From Astrocystis sublimbata (lineage: Eukaryota; Ascomycota; Sordariomycetes; Xylariales; Xylariaceae): 64,000 nt of DNA. Below, one piece after another: positions 46,734 to 55,952 of this stretch. Each line of letters opens with the position of its first letter. Position 1 is the first letter of the stretch. The translations under genes were made by a program, and so were the position numbers. The notes beneath the pieces are model-generated. The model was not told where the DNA came from. It did not search any database and was given only the letters and a program-made list of their open reading frames with translations. The stretch is from positions 1 through 64,000 of the forward strand of contig JAJNNY010000068.1 of assembly GCA_022453515.1 (NCBI GenBank), given 5' to 3'.

Positions 46734-47215
46734 ATGTCAGCCGGAACCGAAACCGCCACAGCGGGAGCCAAACCGCAGGAGGCTCCCCAGGGCATGCGCA
46801 AGAATGGTATGAACACATACATCATCTGGGGATTGAACAGACACTTCGGCTCACACCGCGGATCTATAGGCAAACAATGGCATGCGCCGCGAAAAGCTTT
46901 CCGACCAACCGCAGGGTTAACATCGTACGAGCAGCGTGAGAAGCGGCGATTAGCAATGTCTGTAATGAAAGCGAAGGAGAAGGAGATGAAAGAAGAGAAA
47001 GAATCAGAAAGACAGGTACATCCCGTTTTACTCGCTTGCCCATACTCGGACCACGTCGGCTGACCCCATTATAGCAACGGGTACAGAAGATCAAGGACAG
47101 GCGTGCCGCAAAGGAGGAGAAGGAACGATTTGCGAAGATGGCGGAGAAGATGCACAAGAAGCGGATCGAGCGATTAAAGAGGAAAGAGAAGCGAAACAAA
47201 CTCATCAACTCGTGA
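46734..47215 (+). CDS. cgr1: rRNA-processing protein Cgr1
   Basis: Cgr1 is a small nucleolar protein needed for maturation of pre-60S ribosomal subunits. Exons: 46734-47015 and 47075-47215, phase 0, 140 residues. The N-terminal part carries [16 protein letters not shown] variants and the block [21 protein letters not shown], the family's 'G..W..pk..FR' motif. The rest is an almost continuous Lys/Glu/Arg helix ([16 protein letters not shown], then [20 protein letters not shown]) ending in the basic [14 protein letters not shown]. The start at 46734 gives the expected length. The intron has a GTACAT donor and a TTATAG acceptor. The long basic helix fits nucleolar targeting and binding to pre-rRNA. 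Confidence 0.93.
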
Positions 47216-48109
47216 TCGTATACTAGCACCTTTACATCCACTCTTGCTTAGGGGGAAGCGGACCACGAAGCATAACGACAATCCAATCGAAGTTTCCACA
47301 GAGGCTCGTCCATGACACCAGAATCAGAGTCGGAACCCAGAATACTTCCTCATTGGAAATACGCCCAGGAGACGACATACACAGTCCGTATCTACCTGGC
47401 TGCCACCTTTGTCGGATGCTCGAATGCGCTGTGACGCCTCATTCGCGTACACACAGCCAGAACCACAATAATGAACCACCGAGATACCCTGAATCATTCA
47501 TCAGCCTATCCGATTACCTGCTTCTTCGGCCCTCCGGTAGCTATCACGAACATGGGGGCATAGGTAGTAGCAGGCACATAGTCATATCAAATAATCCGAC
47601 ATCTTGAAATCCGTCAAGCTATTGGAATACTATTTTCCACGTCGAGAATCCGTACAGTAATCATGGCTCTTCACGCCGACCCACCATTATTCTGCAATTT
47701 TGTGATATTATCTAGTTCGATTTTAATGTCCTGATAATCCCTCCGAAGGTCCTCATGCGTGTACTGTACAGCAACGGAACAGCGAGCAGGGGAAGCCTTC
47801 AAGTCTCACATGTGAAAATGTAAAGCAGCGCAAGTGGAGTCCAAGCGTAGTGGGGCTGCCTCGTAGTGGGCAGCTAGTCCTATTGGGTACGAGCTGTAGG
47901 TAGCTAGCCTAGCGTCTGCCACCACTGTGTACCTGCGAATTATAGGGGCTTGCATCATAGCTACCAGGTACCTCCTTGCAGACTTCATAAACGGGCACCC
48001 ACCTCTATCTAGCATCTACCTCAGATCTTCGTATATCTACCACCAACCTGCGATGTACCTATAACAGAAAGCTGACAGCCGACAGCTGAGCAACTTACTC
48101 GAACACACC
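47216..48109. other. Intergenic
   Basis: Follows cgr1. Nothing recognisable apart from scattered GTAGGTAGC sequence near 47896. It includes the upstream region of the next transcription unit. Confidence 0.55.
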
Positions 48110-48514
48110 ATGACGGCGCCGGGAATGGCTGCTTATCTCGCAACAATGTCAGCAAAGCACCATGACCCCTTGGTGACGCAACGCGCGATAATATCGCCCA
48201 ACCGACCATACCACCAATTAAGCCGGTCCGTCACCGAGCAATCGCCCCCATTCAAACAATCCCGTGTCCACCAATATCTCCATCGAAAAGACCGAGAACG
48301 TAACGCGGCCCAAGCAGCGCGCGGCTCACTAGAGCTCTCGCGAGCCACTCCTCTCACGACCGGCGGGATCCCCGAACCGGCTATGGTGTTCTGGACCGGG
48401 GATGTTGGCCCCAATGCCGAGGAAGCAGGGACAAGTCCGCAAATCTCCCATGAGCAAAAAGAGAGAGACGAAGCAATAGCAGCAGCGTGCGTCACCTATG
48501 GCATCCCTGGATAA
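48110..48514 (+). CDS. Possible small protein overlapping the next gene
   Basis: An open frame of 134 residues whose stop (48512-48514) lies 17 bases inside the next gene's start. It has no domain I recognise. The composition looks protein-like rather than random: basic in the middle (VHQYLHRKDRERNAAQAARG) with a glutamate-rich end (HEQKERDEAIAAA). It may be an upstream exon or frameshifted N-terminus of the following gene, a separate upstream ORF on the same transcript, or chance. A splice from the poor GTTGGC donor near 48404 to the acceptor ending at 48480 would fuse the two in frame, but the signals are weak. Confidence 0.4.
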   Translation: MTAPGMAAYLATMSAKHHDPLVTQRAIISPNRPYHQLSRSVTEQSPPFKQSRVHQYLHRKDRERNAAQAARGSLELSRATPLTTGGIPEPAMVFWTGDVGPNAEEAGTSPQISHEQKERDEAIAAACVTYGIPG

Positions 48515-49214
48515 CGACACTCAGCTTGTGGACCTTGCTAACCAGTATGCTGCTTCAAGAAGCCTGAGGAAATCACTGGTCGAATTAAACGCTTTTTCGA
48601 ATGCGACCATCTCACGTCTGAACGAAAGCTACTCGTCGGTAGTAGAGAGGCTCGGCTCGCTACAAAACACCATCGAGGCTATGAAGGAGCTCGCAGCTAT
48701 GTCGCAGGGCATAAACGACCGGTTTGCGAGCGAGTCGCGCACGTTAGTGGACGAGATCGAGTCGCAACTCAGCGTCTACGACCAGTCGACGGATCAGAAG
48801 AAGCGTGTGCAGGAACTACAGGCACGGATCCATGCGGGGCGCGACAAGGTCAACTCTCTTAGCATGCGAGTCGATGCGGTGAGCGCACGTATCGAGGGCT
48901 GGGAAAGGGCCGACAAAGAATGGCAAGAGAAGACCAGGCGGAGGCTCAAGGCGATCTGGATCGTCATCTCTGTCGCCGTACTTGTGCTGATGTTCCTCCT
49001 ATTTGGAGCTCAGTACGGTCCATCATCTACGGCCGTCGGCAAGCCAACATCGGAAATGCACAAGGGGACCCCGCCAATGGCGAGCTTCGTGGGCAACAAA
49101 AGCCGAAATGCTGCTGCCATGGCCGAGGAGATTAGGGAGGAGCTGACGCGGAGGAGAGATCATGGCTCTACCGGGCAAGGGCAAGCTGCGCTCCGAGCCT
49201 TGGATGAATTATAG
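48498..49214 (+). CDS. Coiled-coil protein with one membrane segment
   Basis: 238 residues, family not recognised. The first 150 residues are helical and coiled-coil in character (LNAFSNATISRLNESYSSV, GSLQNTIEAMKELAAMSQGI, QKKRVQELQARIHAGRDKV). A single membrane helix follows at about residues 153-172 (WIVISVAVLVLMFLLFGAQY), flanked by a basic cluster (TRRRLKA) on the N-terminal side, so the N-terminal part is probably cytosolic. About 65 mostly polar residues come after, ending in EEIREELTRRRDHG. The start ATG at 48498 is the first in frame; an in-frame stop lies a few codons upstream. The coiled coil has a loose likeness to KxDL-type lysosome/endosome adaptor proteins, which I treat as unproven. 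It overlaps the upstream frame by 17 bases. Confidence 0.72.
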   Translation: MASLDNDTQLVDLANQYAASRSLRKSLVELNAFSNATISRLNESYSSVVERLGSLQNTIEAMKELAAMSQGINDRFASESRTLVDEIESQLSVYDQSTDQKKRVQELQARIHAGRDKVNSLSMRVDAVSARIEGWERADKEWQEKTRRRLKAIWIVISVAVLVLMFLLFGAQYGPSSTAVGKPTSEMHKGTPPMASFVGNKSRNAAAMAEEIREELTRRRDHGSTGQGQAALRALDEL

Positions 49215-50112
49215 CGGTGACTCAGAAGCTAGTTGTGAGTGAGAGCTGGCTCTACACCACCGTGACCTTCTTTGATTCCTAATTCCCAGGATACGTACGC
49301 CAAGGCTCAAGTTGGATTTGATTATGATACCCCCCCACCGCAAGATTCTTGAATCGATAGATTAGATACCCCCTTAGAAATCTCAATTTGTATATGCCTA
49401 GATTTTGTATTGTGAGGCAACACGCAACCCGTTCGTGCCCTGTGATACTAGCTTATTCGAAGACAAATGGGGCAACAAGACCTAGTGCGTTATCAGCAGA
49501 CGCGGAGGGTGTCTAAGCAGATTTCGGTATTTCACCTGGGGTATCGTATATTTAGCCTGGCTAGAGATGTGACTCACTAAGTAGAGTATCGCAAGGCAAG
49601 CGGCCTTCGGTTGTTGTTCTCGCCTGGTCAATCGGTATATGAACTGTGCAATTATCAATGAATGCCATTGGGCGAGATGACCCCCCTATTCCAAAACTTT
49701 GGTATGAATTTGGATTAAACGGTGAGGTAAGGACTAGACTATTTGCATGAGAAACAGCCATCACCATATAGAAAGTTCTTCCTTCACGTGTCGGTCTCTG
49801 CCTGTAGCGCTCGCCTGTCTCGTGCCTACGAGACCTACGAGACCTGTGAGCACTCTGCTCATCTCGCTCGTCCGCCTTGGCACTGCGAGTCCTCTGAGCA
49901 TACAGTCGAGGACTTTCGCCCGTTAAGATATGCTACCAACGCCTTGAAGACCCGGTCTGGGGCGTCGAAAAGTCGGACCACCTTGGTTCTTGTCCTGCTT
50001 AACCTGAATGATGCTCATATGGGTCCGTCCACATAGTGTAGAGGCACGGGATTGGAACCATGGCCTGCAGCAGTGGCTAGAGTCCAAATTATAAACAATG
50101 GTGAAATAACCA
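49215..50112. other. Intergenic
   Basis: Between a plus-strand gene and the end of a minus-strand gene. A run of GACCTACGAGACCTACGAGACC is visible at about 49826-49848, a short imperfect tandem repeat. Nothing else is seen. Confidence 0.55.
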
Positions 50113-50814
50113 TCATGGCGTAACAACCAGCCGGGTAACAGTAGAGCCGCGTCCCGTCTCCTCGGCCAACTCAGCTGGAAGTGACTCGAGTTCTGCATGC
50201 GCTAGTTTCTCGTCATAGTCTTACGCATGCTCCAAGTCCACCAGACGAACAACACGTCCACGACAACATTCTTCAACAATGAAGTTATACCGGTTTACGT
50301 CTCCGTGCACAAGTCCTAGGTCTCCGAGTCCGTGCAACCTTTTCAACAAAGCCGCGCATTGCGTCAGGTCATCTGAGCACGCAGATCTGCCTTCTAACTT
50401 CTCCATAAGAAAGCCCATCGCCCGGCCGTTCTCCGTCAAGTGGCCCAGAAACTCAGGCGCAGTGAGAGGGCCGTCACTGGGTTGGGTTTCAGTCACGACG
50501 CAATATGCCCATGTCTCGCGGGTGAGGCTCGGAATCTGCCACTCGAAGCAGGCGATTTTGGCGACAGCGGCGCGGCCTTCGTAGAGCGTTTCAAAGACGC
50601 CGGATCTGAGGCGTTCTATTCGCGGTAGGGACAGCACATCAATCAGCTTCTCGTGCCAGACGAATGTGATCTCTTGCAAAGGATCGTGGTTGGCAGTTGT
50701 GGTAGGAGAGCCATCCTCGTTACGGGTGAAATTTGATCTCTCTCGATGGCATGTCCGAGCATGATGCCAACGAGACATGTTAATCATGCCGTACAAGTAT
50801 AAAATACCAGCCAA
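50113..50814 (-). pseudogene. Protein-kinase-like gene interrupted by an in-frame stop
   Basis: The frame from 50814 encodes 197 residues and stops at TAA (50223-50221). It resembles the small fungal kinase-like family. LVHGDVNRYNFIVEE provides the catalytic HGDxNxxN loop and LVDLEHA stands where the metal-binding DFG-type motif lies. The earlier part (FETLYEGRAAVAKIACFEW) carries the expected lysine of the nucleotide pocket. The reading frame continues past the stop for 35 codons without any other stop (DYDEKLAHAELESLPAELAE, then a Thr/Val-rich end) to TGA at 50115-50113. That tail has the acidic-helical look of the family's usual C-terminus. I infer a nonsense change that removed the last 35 residues, perhaps Glu to stop. 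The true start is uncertain; the N-terminal 40 residues look unlike a kinase. It could still make a truncated protein. Confidence 0.7.
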
Positions 50815-51235
50815 TGTTTCGTTAACTCATCTGTTGTATAGTCTACTTCAACCACCATCCTCACGAGCACCTATCTAACAGGAAGAACACGAGGATACTG
50901 TTAGAAAGCGCTGTGTTCTCTATTGACAGGTCAGTAAAACTCAACCGATCGAAATCTTGAAAACTGCCACTACTCATCTAACACTAACAGCAAACTCCAG
51001 AACTACGTTATATCTCGAGCCCCTACACGAGGAATCTACCGCAACTCGACATGTGCACTCAGATGTGGCACGTTTATCAATGCGGATGCAGAAAGAGGGG
51101 TGAGTTCAAAACAGTGTGATCGATTGTACAATAGCCAGTCCAACCTGCAATGAGATAGGACGAACGCGGAGGACCAGACTTCGCGCAACTGCTGTCCAGC
51201 GTACATGCCGACGGAAAGAGGACGATGATGCCCCC
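50815..51235. other. Intergenic
   Basis: About 420 bases between two minus-strand genes; contains the likely promoter of the kinase-like gene. No element can be named. Confidence 0.6.
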
Positions 51236-52315
51236 TCAATCTTCTTGCACCCCTCGAGCAGCAAGCAACTGTTGTGCACCATAGCAATGTCGAATATGAG
51301 CGGAAAGCCCTATCCTCGAGCGAGCCCGCCTGACCATACCAAATAGTACACGATCAGGATCGCAATCCGTTGGGACCATGTTGGTGATGACGTTAGTCGA
51401 TAAGCGGCCATGTTTATATTGCTTGTACGTCCATTCGCAACCTTTGCACCAAAGACCGTGTTCGACGCTGTCGAGAGTAGTAAGTGAGGGAAATGGGATG
51501 GATGCCATGCCAAAATAGCGGTCAACTCGAGTATTCCCTTGATCAGGTATCATTAAGGAATCTGAGCATGTAGATTCCGAAAATATAGCTTGTAGGGTGT
51601 CTTCAGCCTGGTAAGAGCGTTGCCTGCGTATAATAATATCTTCTATAGCATTTCCTGCGGACCTATATACTGACATCACAAGCACTTTGGCATCGTTTAT
51701 ACTAACGAGTCTGTATGATTTCTGTGTAGACTTCAAGCGTGCGACCCCGACCCCGTAAGTGCTAGGAATACTAAACATGACGGGCAATTGCTGGGTCGTC
51801 TTGGGCGATAGTGCGAAAGTCTTGGCGGCAGCTGCCGGGGTGACGACCCGTCGCGTTGGGTTGGATCGCAGACATTGCCAGCAACACCTTTCGCAGGTCG
51901 GGAGGAATAGGTAAACGCCATACTCGGGACACGTTGCACAGCGCTCGCTTCGAAGAGCGCTGTGAAGTTCAGATGCCGAATGAAGATGAAGCAGCTTCGT
52001 CTGACCAAGGGCTGCTAACGCGTGTGGTGCATGTTTTATTACATCTCGATAAGCGGGAAGGGAATACAGGATGTTGTTCCCTTGAATAGAAACGCGAGAA
52101 AACCGAACGATTGACTGCAAATCGAGGCTCCTGAGCACCTCGTGTAGCAGTTCGACTGGCAGCCTGTCAAGAATACCAAGGGACGAGGCGCGGTTTTGGA
52201 AGTTTGCTTCCATGGACTTCGGCGGATTAGGGACGGTGATCATTGAACGAAGCAAGTTTCTTGGCCGATGGGAGAGATGAGAAAGAACATCCGTAGAGAT
52301 ATTTTGGTGAGGCAT
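51236..52315 (-). CDS. F-box protein with cysteine-rich segment
   Basis: Single exon, 359 residues. The F-box lies at about residues 46-88: LGILDRLPVELLHEVLRSLD, then LQSIVRFSRVS, matching the LxxLPxELxxxIxxxLD pattern that binds Skp1 in SCF ubiquitin ligases. A cysteine-rich stretch follows at about residues 126-150 (RCATCPEYGVYLFLPTCERC, then CWQCL); four CxxC-type pairs suggest zinc binding, common in fungal F-box proteins of this type. No leucine-rich repeats or WD repeats are visible, so the substrate-binding part cannot be named. Another Cys pair (LWCKGCEW) lies near residue 297. Such genes are numerous and variable in Sordariomycetes, and this one borders a decayed transposon. Confidence 0.85.
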   Translation of the reverse strand: MPHQNISTDVLSHLSHRPRNLLRSMITVPNPPKSMEANFQNRASSLGILDRLPVELLHEVLRSLDLQSIVRFSRVSIQGNNILYSLPAYRDVIKHAPHALAALGQTKLLHLHSASELHSALRSERCATCPEYGVYLFLPTCERCCWQCLRSNPTRRVVTPAAAAKTFALSPKTTQQLPVMFSIPSTYGVGVARLKSTQKSYRLVSINDAKVLVMSVYRSAGNAIEDIIIRRQRSYQAEDTLQAIFSESTCSDSLMIPDQGNTRVDRYFGMASIPFPSLTTLDSVEHGLWCKGCEWTYKQYKHGRLSTNVITNMVPTDCDPDRVLFGMVRRARSRIGLSAHIRHCYGAQQLLAARGVQED

Positions 52316-52640
52316 GCTTTGGGCATTTGGAAATTAGATGGCGTTCGGGGTGATTAGCGGCGTGTTTATTTTGAAAGATCTGAAGAAGACGGTATTAACC
52401 TTCGTTAAGCATCTGTGCTGTCTTGAATAGGATGACAGAGTAGAGCTTCGCGGTAACAGTAACAAGACTGATGGGAGAAATGTTTCTAGTAACAACTTTC
52501 ACTAACAGTTTAGTTGCTATAAGAGCTAGCTTGTGTAGCTGCTCGCCCCTTTAGCATTAAAGGCATATAAAGGATCAAATACATATAAAATCAATATATA
52601 AATCTAATTAAGTTAACTATTTCTTGTATAAACGAATAGT
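52316..52640. other. Intergenic leading into AT-rich DNA
   Basis: Upstream of the F-box gene. The base composition shifts to AT-rich from about 52560, slightly before the transposon's inverted repeat. No gene. Confidence 0.6.
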
Positions 52641-52695
52641 GTTTAACGTCATCCACAAGCCATCTTTGTACCCAAGCCATCTTTGCACTTTTTAA
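52641..52695 (+). repeat. Left terminal inverted repeat of the pogo-type element
   Basis: Contains TTAACGTCATCCACAAGCC followed by ATCTTTG and a partial second copy (CCAAGCCATCTTTGCAC). It is repeated in inverted form at 54458-54495. The left side has an extra internal CCAAGCCATCTTTG unit. Confidence 0.9.
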
Positions 52696-54457
52696 CATCT
52701 ATTTCACGCTATTATTAAAAACACAACAACAATATAGTTAAAATAGTTCAAATCAATTAGAATCGTTTTTTTAGAGGTTTTTACTTCTATTTGATATGTT
52801 TGCGTATTATGCCCAGTGTTGCTACATATGCCACAATGTTATGGACCGCTATAAGCCCTTTTTACAAAATAACTACTTTTATTTTAAACTACTAATTTAA
52901 TATCTTTATCGCTTTTTAATTCCTATAAAACTTAAGAATCTTTTATAATAAGAGGTCCTTTATGTACTAGTCGCTTATTTTTTGTTTTATAACATTTATT
53001 AAATACATGGTTAGTTTTGCAAAGTTCTTTGTTCTTTTAGTATAAAAGGGCAACCTTATATATTATAGCTTATATAGCTTTCGTAATTAAATTATTTAAC
53101 TCTAAAATTAGTATTAGTAAGCTTTTTTAATACCTTTGGATACTGTTTTTAAATAAGAGTTAACTGTTCTAAGGCTTTAAAGGAAGTAGTAGGTGTTTTA
53201 GAAGTCCAAGCTGGGGGGGGTAGTTCAGGCTTAATAAAAGGAGTTTTTTCGTTTTTTTTTATATTTAATAAAAAAATCACCCTTTTTATATCTAAAAAGA
53301 TAAGTCTAATAGCTTTAAATCCTAATTGAATGTTTTTTTTTATAAAAGTAGTTATAAACGTTTTAAAAAACCCGGCTAAAAAATCCTCCTTTATAATATA
53401 GGTTTAGTACTGCTGTATTAGATCCTTAATATATAACAAATAAAAGCGTTTTAGTATATTAAAAAGTACTAGATTAAGAGGCTGGAGTCTGTGTAACAAA
53501 TAGGCAGGCATACAAAAGGTAATAATATTATTATTTTTATAAAATTCTTTAAAATCTATCAAATAATAGCTTTTGTAACTATTAAAGATTAAAAGGCGTT
53601 TTATACCCTTTGTATAGCTCTAAGTATACAAATTAAAATGCTATAGCTATTTTACGCCTATTTCGTTTATAGTCCAACCGTTATTTAAAAGATTAATAAC
53701 CTAGTTAGGTAGTAAAGTAGTATTACGATACTAAGACGTAAGGTAATACGCGCCCGCGAAGATGATATATAGCGGTACCGCCCAGCCTTAAGAATTAATA
53801 GCTTGAACTACTATAACCTATTCTCTGCCTCCTTACTGGGCCTACCTAGGTTTTCTATATCTTTCTGAGCTTGTTATAACTATTCCGGTTATGATTATAC
53901 TTATTAGAAACCCCGATTTGTTAAAATTATAGATATTTTTAATTATAATACTATGTTTCGCGATTATATTAGCTATAAGCGTAAACTATACGTAATAATT
54001 TATGGGATTTTTATTAAAAGCTCGCTAATAATTAATTTAACGATTTAAACGCGTCTGGAGGTTAGGTTATTGTTATACGAAGTTTGAGGCTTAGTTTTTG
54101 CTTATAGGTATCGTGTATTAGATGCGTTGGAGGATATTAGCCATTTCTTTAATGTATTGAAGCCGGGGTAGAAACGTTTGCGAATTTGGCTCGAGTATAC
54201 GTCTAATAATTGTGTCCTTTTTAGATATATCGAGTTTTCGCGATCTTTAGTTTGTAATATAGTATAGTTAAGAACTATTAATACGTTATACTAACATATA
54301 GTTATAAACGTTATAAATTTTAGCAATTTTGCGTAAAAAAAATAAGGGTTGTGTTTTTTCGTTTGAATTATAAGCTATAGATTAGCTTCTGTAGATTTGT
54401 ATGTTATGTTATGATTAGTAAGATATTTGTAGGTAAATGTTGAAGGTTGGAAGTTGT

Positions 54458-54495
54458 TCAAAAGTGCGAAGATGGCTTGTGGATGACGTTAAGTT
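54458..54495 (-). repeat. Right terminal inverted repeat of the pogo-type element
   Basis: Read on plus, AAAAGTGCGAAGATGGCTTG and TGGATGACGTTAA are the inverted complement of the left repeat. One C/T difference and the missing second AAGCCATCTTTG unit distinguish the two ends. The exact element end and target duplication (perhaps TA) could not be fixed. Confidence 0.88.
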
Positions 54496-55952
54496 AAATA
54501 ATTGAACATTTAATTGTATATACTTAATACTATAATGATGGTTAATCTTGTCGGGCTTGTGAGCGGGTCTAGTCTTGGTAAGGTCTGGGCTGATGTAGTC
54601 ATCGGAAATGCGGCAAGATCCAACGTCGCATCTTCTAGTTCTTAATCATGTGGGACCAGCGCATTTACTATACTATTTAATTCAGGTACCAAACACACAT
54701 TTTGAATACTCGTAAGCAAAGCAGTTTCGCACCCTACACAGCACCCTGACGTCCAAGGCCAGTCATATTAACCTTGCAACTGGCTGAGTGGCAAGGCATG
54801 TCAAAGTTAAAGTCAAGGGCAAACGTGGAGAGTTGACGACAAGGAGATTACCGTGGTGAGAATTAAGTGCAGTCAGTTGGGGCACGGCGGTAACGATGAC
54901 GGGGTACGTCATGAGCTGAGCCACCTGGGCCACGCGCTCAGAGACGCTTGGCATCATTATATTATATGCGTTAGTAGATTTGTCACTCAAGCACTTCTTG
55001 TCTGTACATGGCGGGCCACGCGACTGGGTACCTACTCGGTTTCAAAGCTGGTTCCCGTGTACGACGGAGTACTGCCGACGGTTGTTTCTTCCCTGTTTGG
55101 TATAATGATTGGCGACACAAAGGACCTGATGGAAGGCGGCGCGCGGCTGTAAGTGTCGAGGGTGTCGTTCAGGGGTCGCAAGGTCGGATCACATGCATTA
55201 GTTAGTTGTCTTGTTTAAGGCCGGGGGTGTCTTTGACCTGCATGTGAGGACTTAGAAGGTGATGGTGATCTTGCCGCTACCCGGCATGTATCTCCATCTC
55301 CCAGATTTGGTTGGGGGTTGGTATCTATGTACTTAGAGCCCTATAATTGCCATCAAGCAACGAGAGCCGACGATGACTTATTTAATCCATCCGTGCATGG
55401 GAAATACTTGGGGAAAAAGCATCCAGGTAAATCCGGTAGGTACCTAACCTACTAGTACATGCCCTGTAAGAGAGTACCTAGAGGCCAGGTAGGTAGGTAC
55501 CTTACCTCTTCCTTAAAGTGGTGCCTTGACGACATTGGCTCCATCTCCAGGGCTGATTACAGGACCTATTTCTTGGCCTCGGAGCCAATCACCTACGTAG
55601 GTACGTGGGAGCCCCCCCTGTTACCAGCTCGCCCAGGTGCGATTCACCCCGCGCATGCCCGCCCTGTGCCCCAACCCTGCGGCGCTGCTTCCCGTGTGTG
55701 CTGCCTGCCGACTGCGCCCGTAAGCCACTGGCTCGACTAGCACTGGCTCGACTGGCGCTCTCTTTCTCGTATAATTTGATACGTCAACTTAGAAACTTAA
55801 AGCTTCGCCCATGCCCCATCTCGTCCTAACACGTTCCTGATAATCTAATCCATAACATTCGTGTCCTTGTTTTCTAAGTAAAATTAAAAGATCCTCCTAC
55901 TCTACTACCTACGGCGCACAGATTCGACATCAACAAGGCTGGCACTCGAGAG
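54496..55952. other. Intergenic without a supportable gene
   Basis: Flanks the decayed transposon and leads to the PX-domain gene. A dense cluster of GGTAGGTACC/ACCTAGGT motifs lies at about 55435-55510. The last 300 bases are pyrimidine-rich on plus and are the probable promoter and leader of the next gene. ORFs in the region have no domains. Confidence 0.55.

Larger units (their letters stand above)
52641..54495 (-). mobile_element. Decayed Fot1/pogo-type DNA transposon (RIP-mutated)
   Basis: About 1.85 kb of very AT-rich DNA bounded by inverted repeats. It fits the size of Fot1-class elements of the Tc1/mariner superfamily. A DDE transposase remnant can be read on the minus strand at about 53270-53690. 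The frame holds NNGWTINEIGVK, then several stops, then GIKRLLIFNSYKSYYLIDF, IITFCMPAYLLHRLQPLNLV, LFNILKRFYLLYIKDLI and KEDFLAGFFKTFITTFIKKN. These match the family pattern 'RLLILDGHxSH...PPHxSHxLQPLDxGxFxxLK...KxxFLxxF...NIxxGFxxxGLxPxD'. The second catalytic Asp (D of LDGH) is Asn here. The G-to-A and C-to-T direction of the changes, with a large excess of TA steps, indicates RIP. The element is dead. Confidence 0.9.

Noticed and set aside
50036..50080. B-box-like GGTTCCAATCC on minus
   Set aside because: The arm has an eight-base loop and no A box or acceptor partner upstream.
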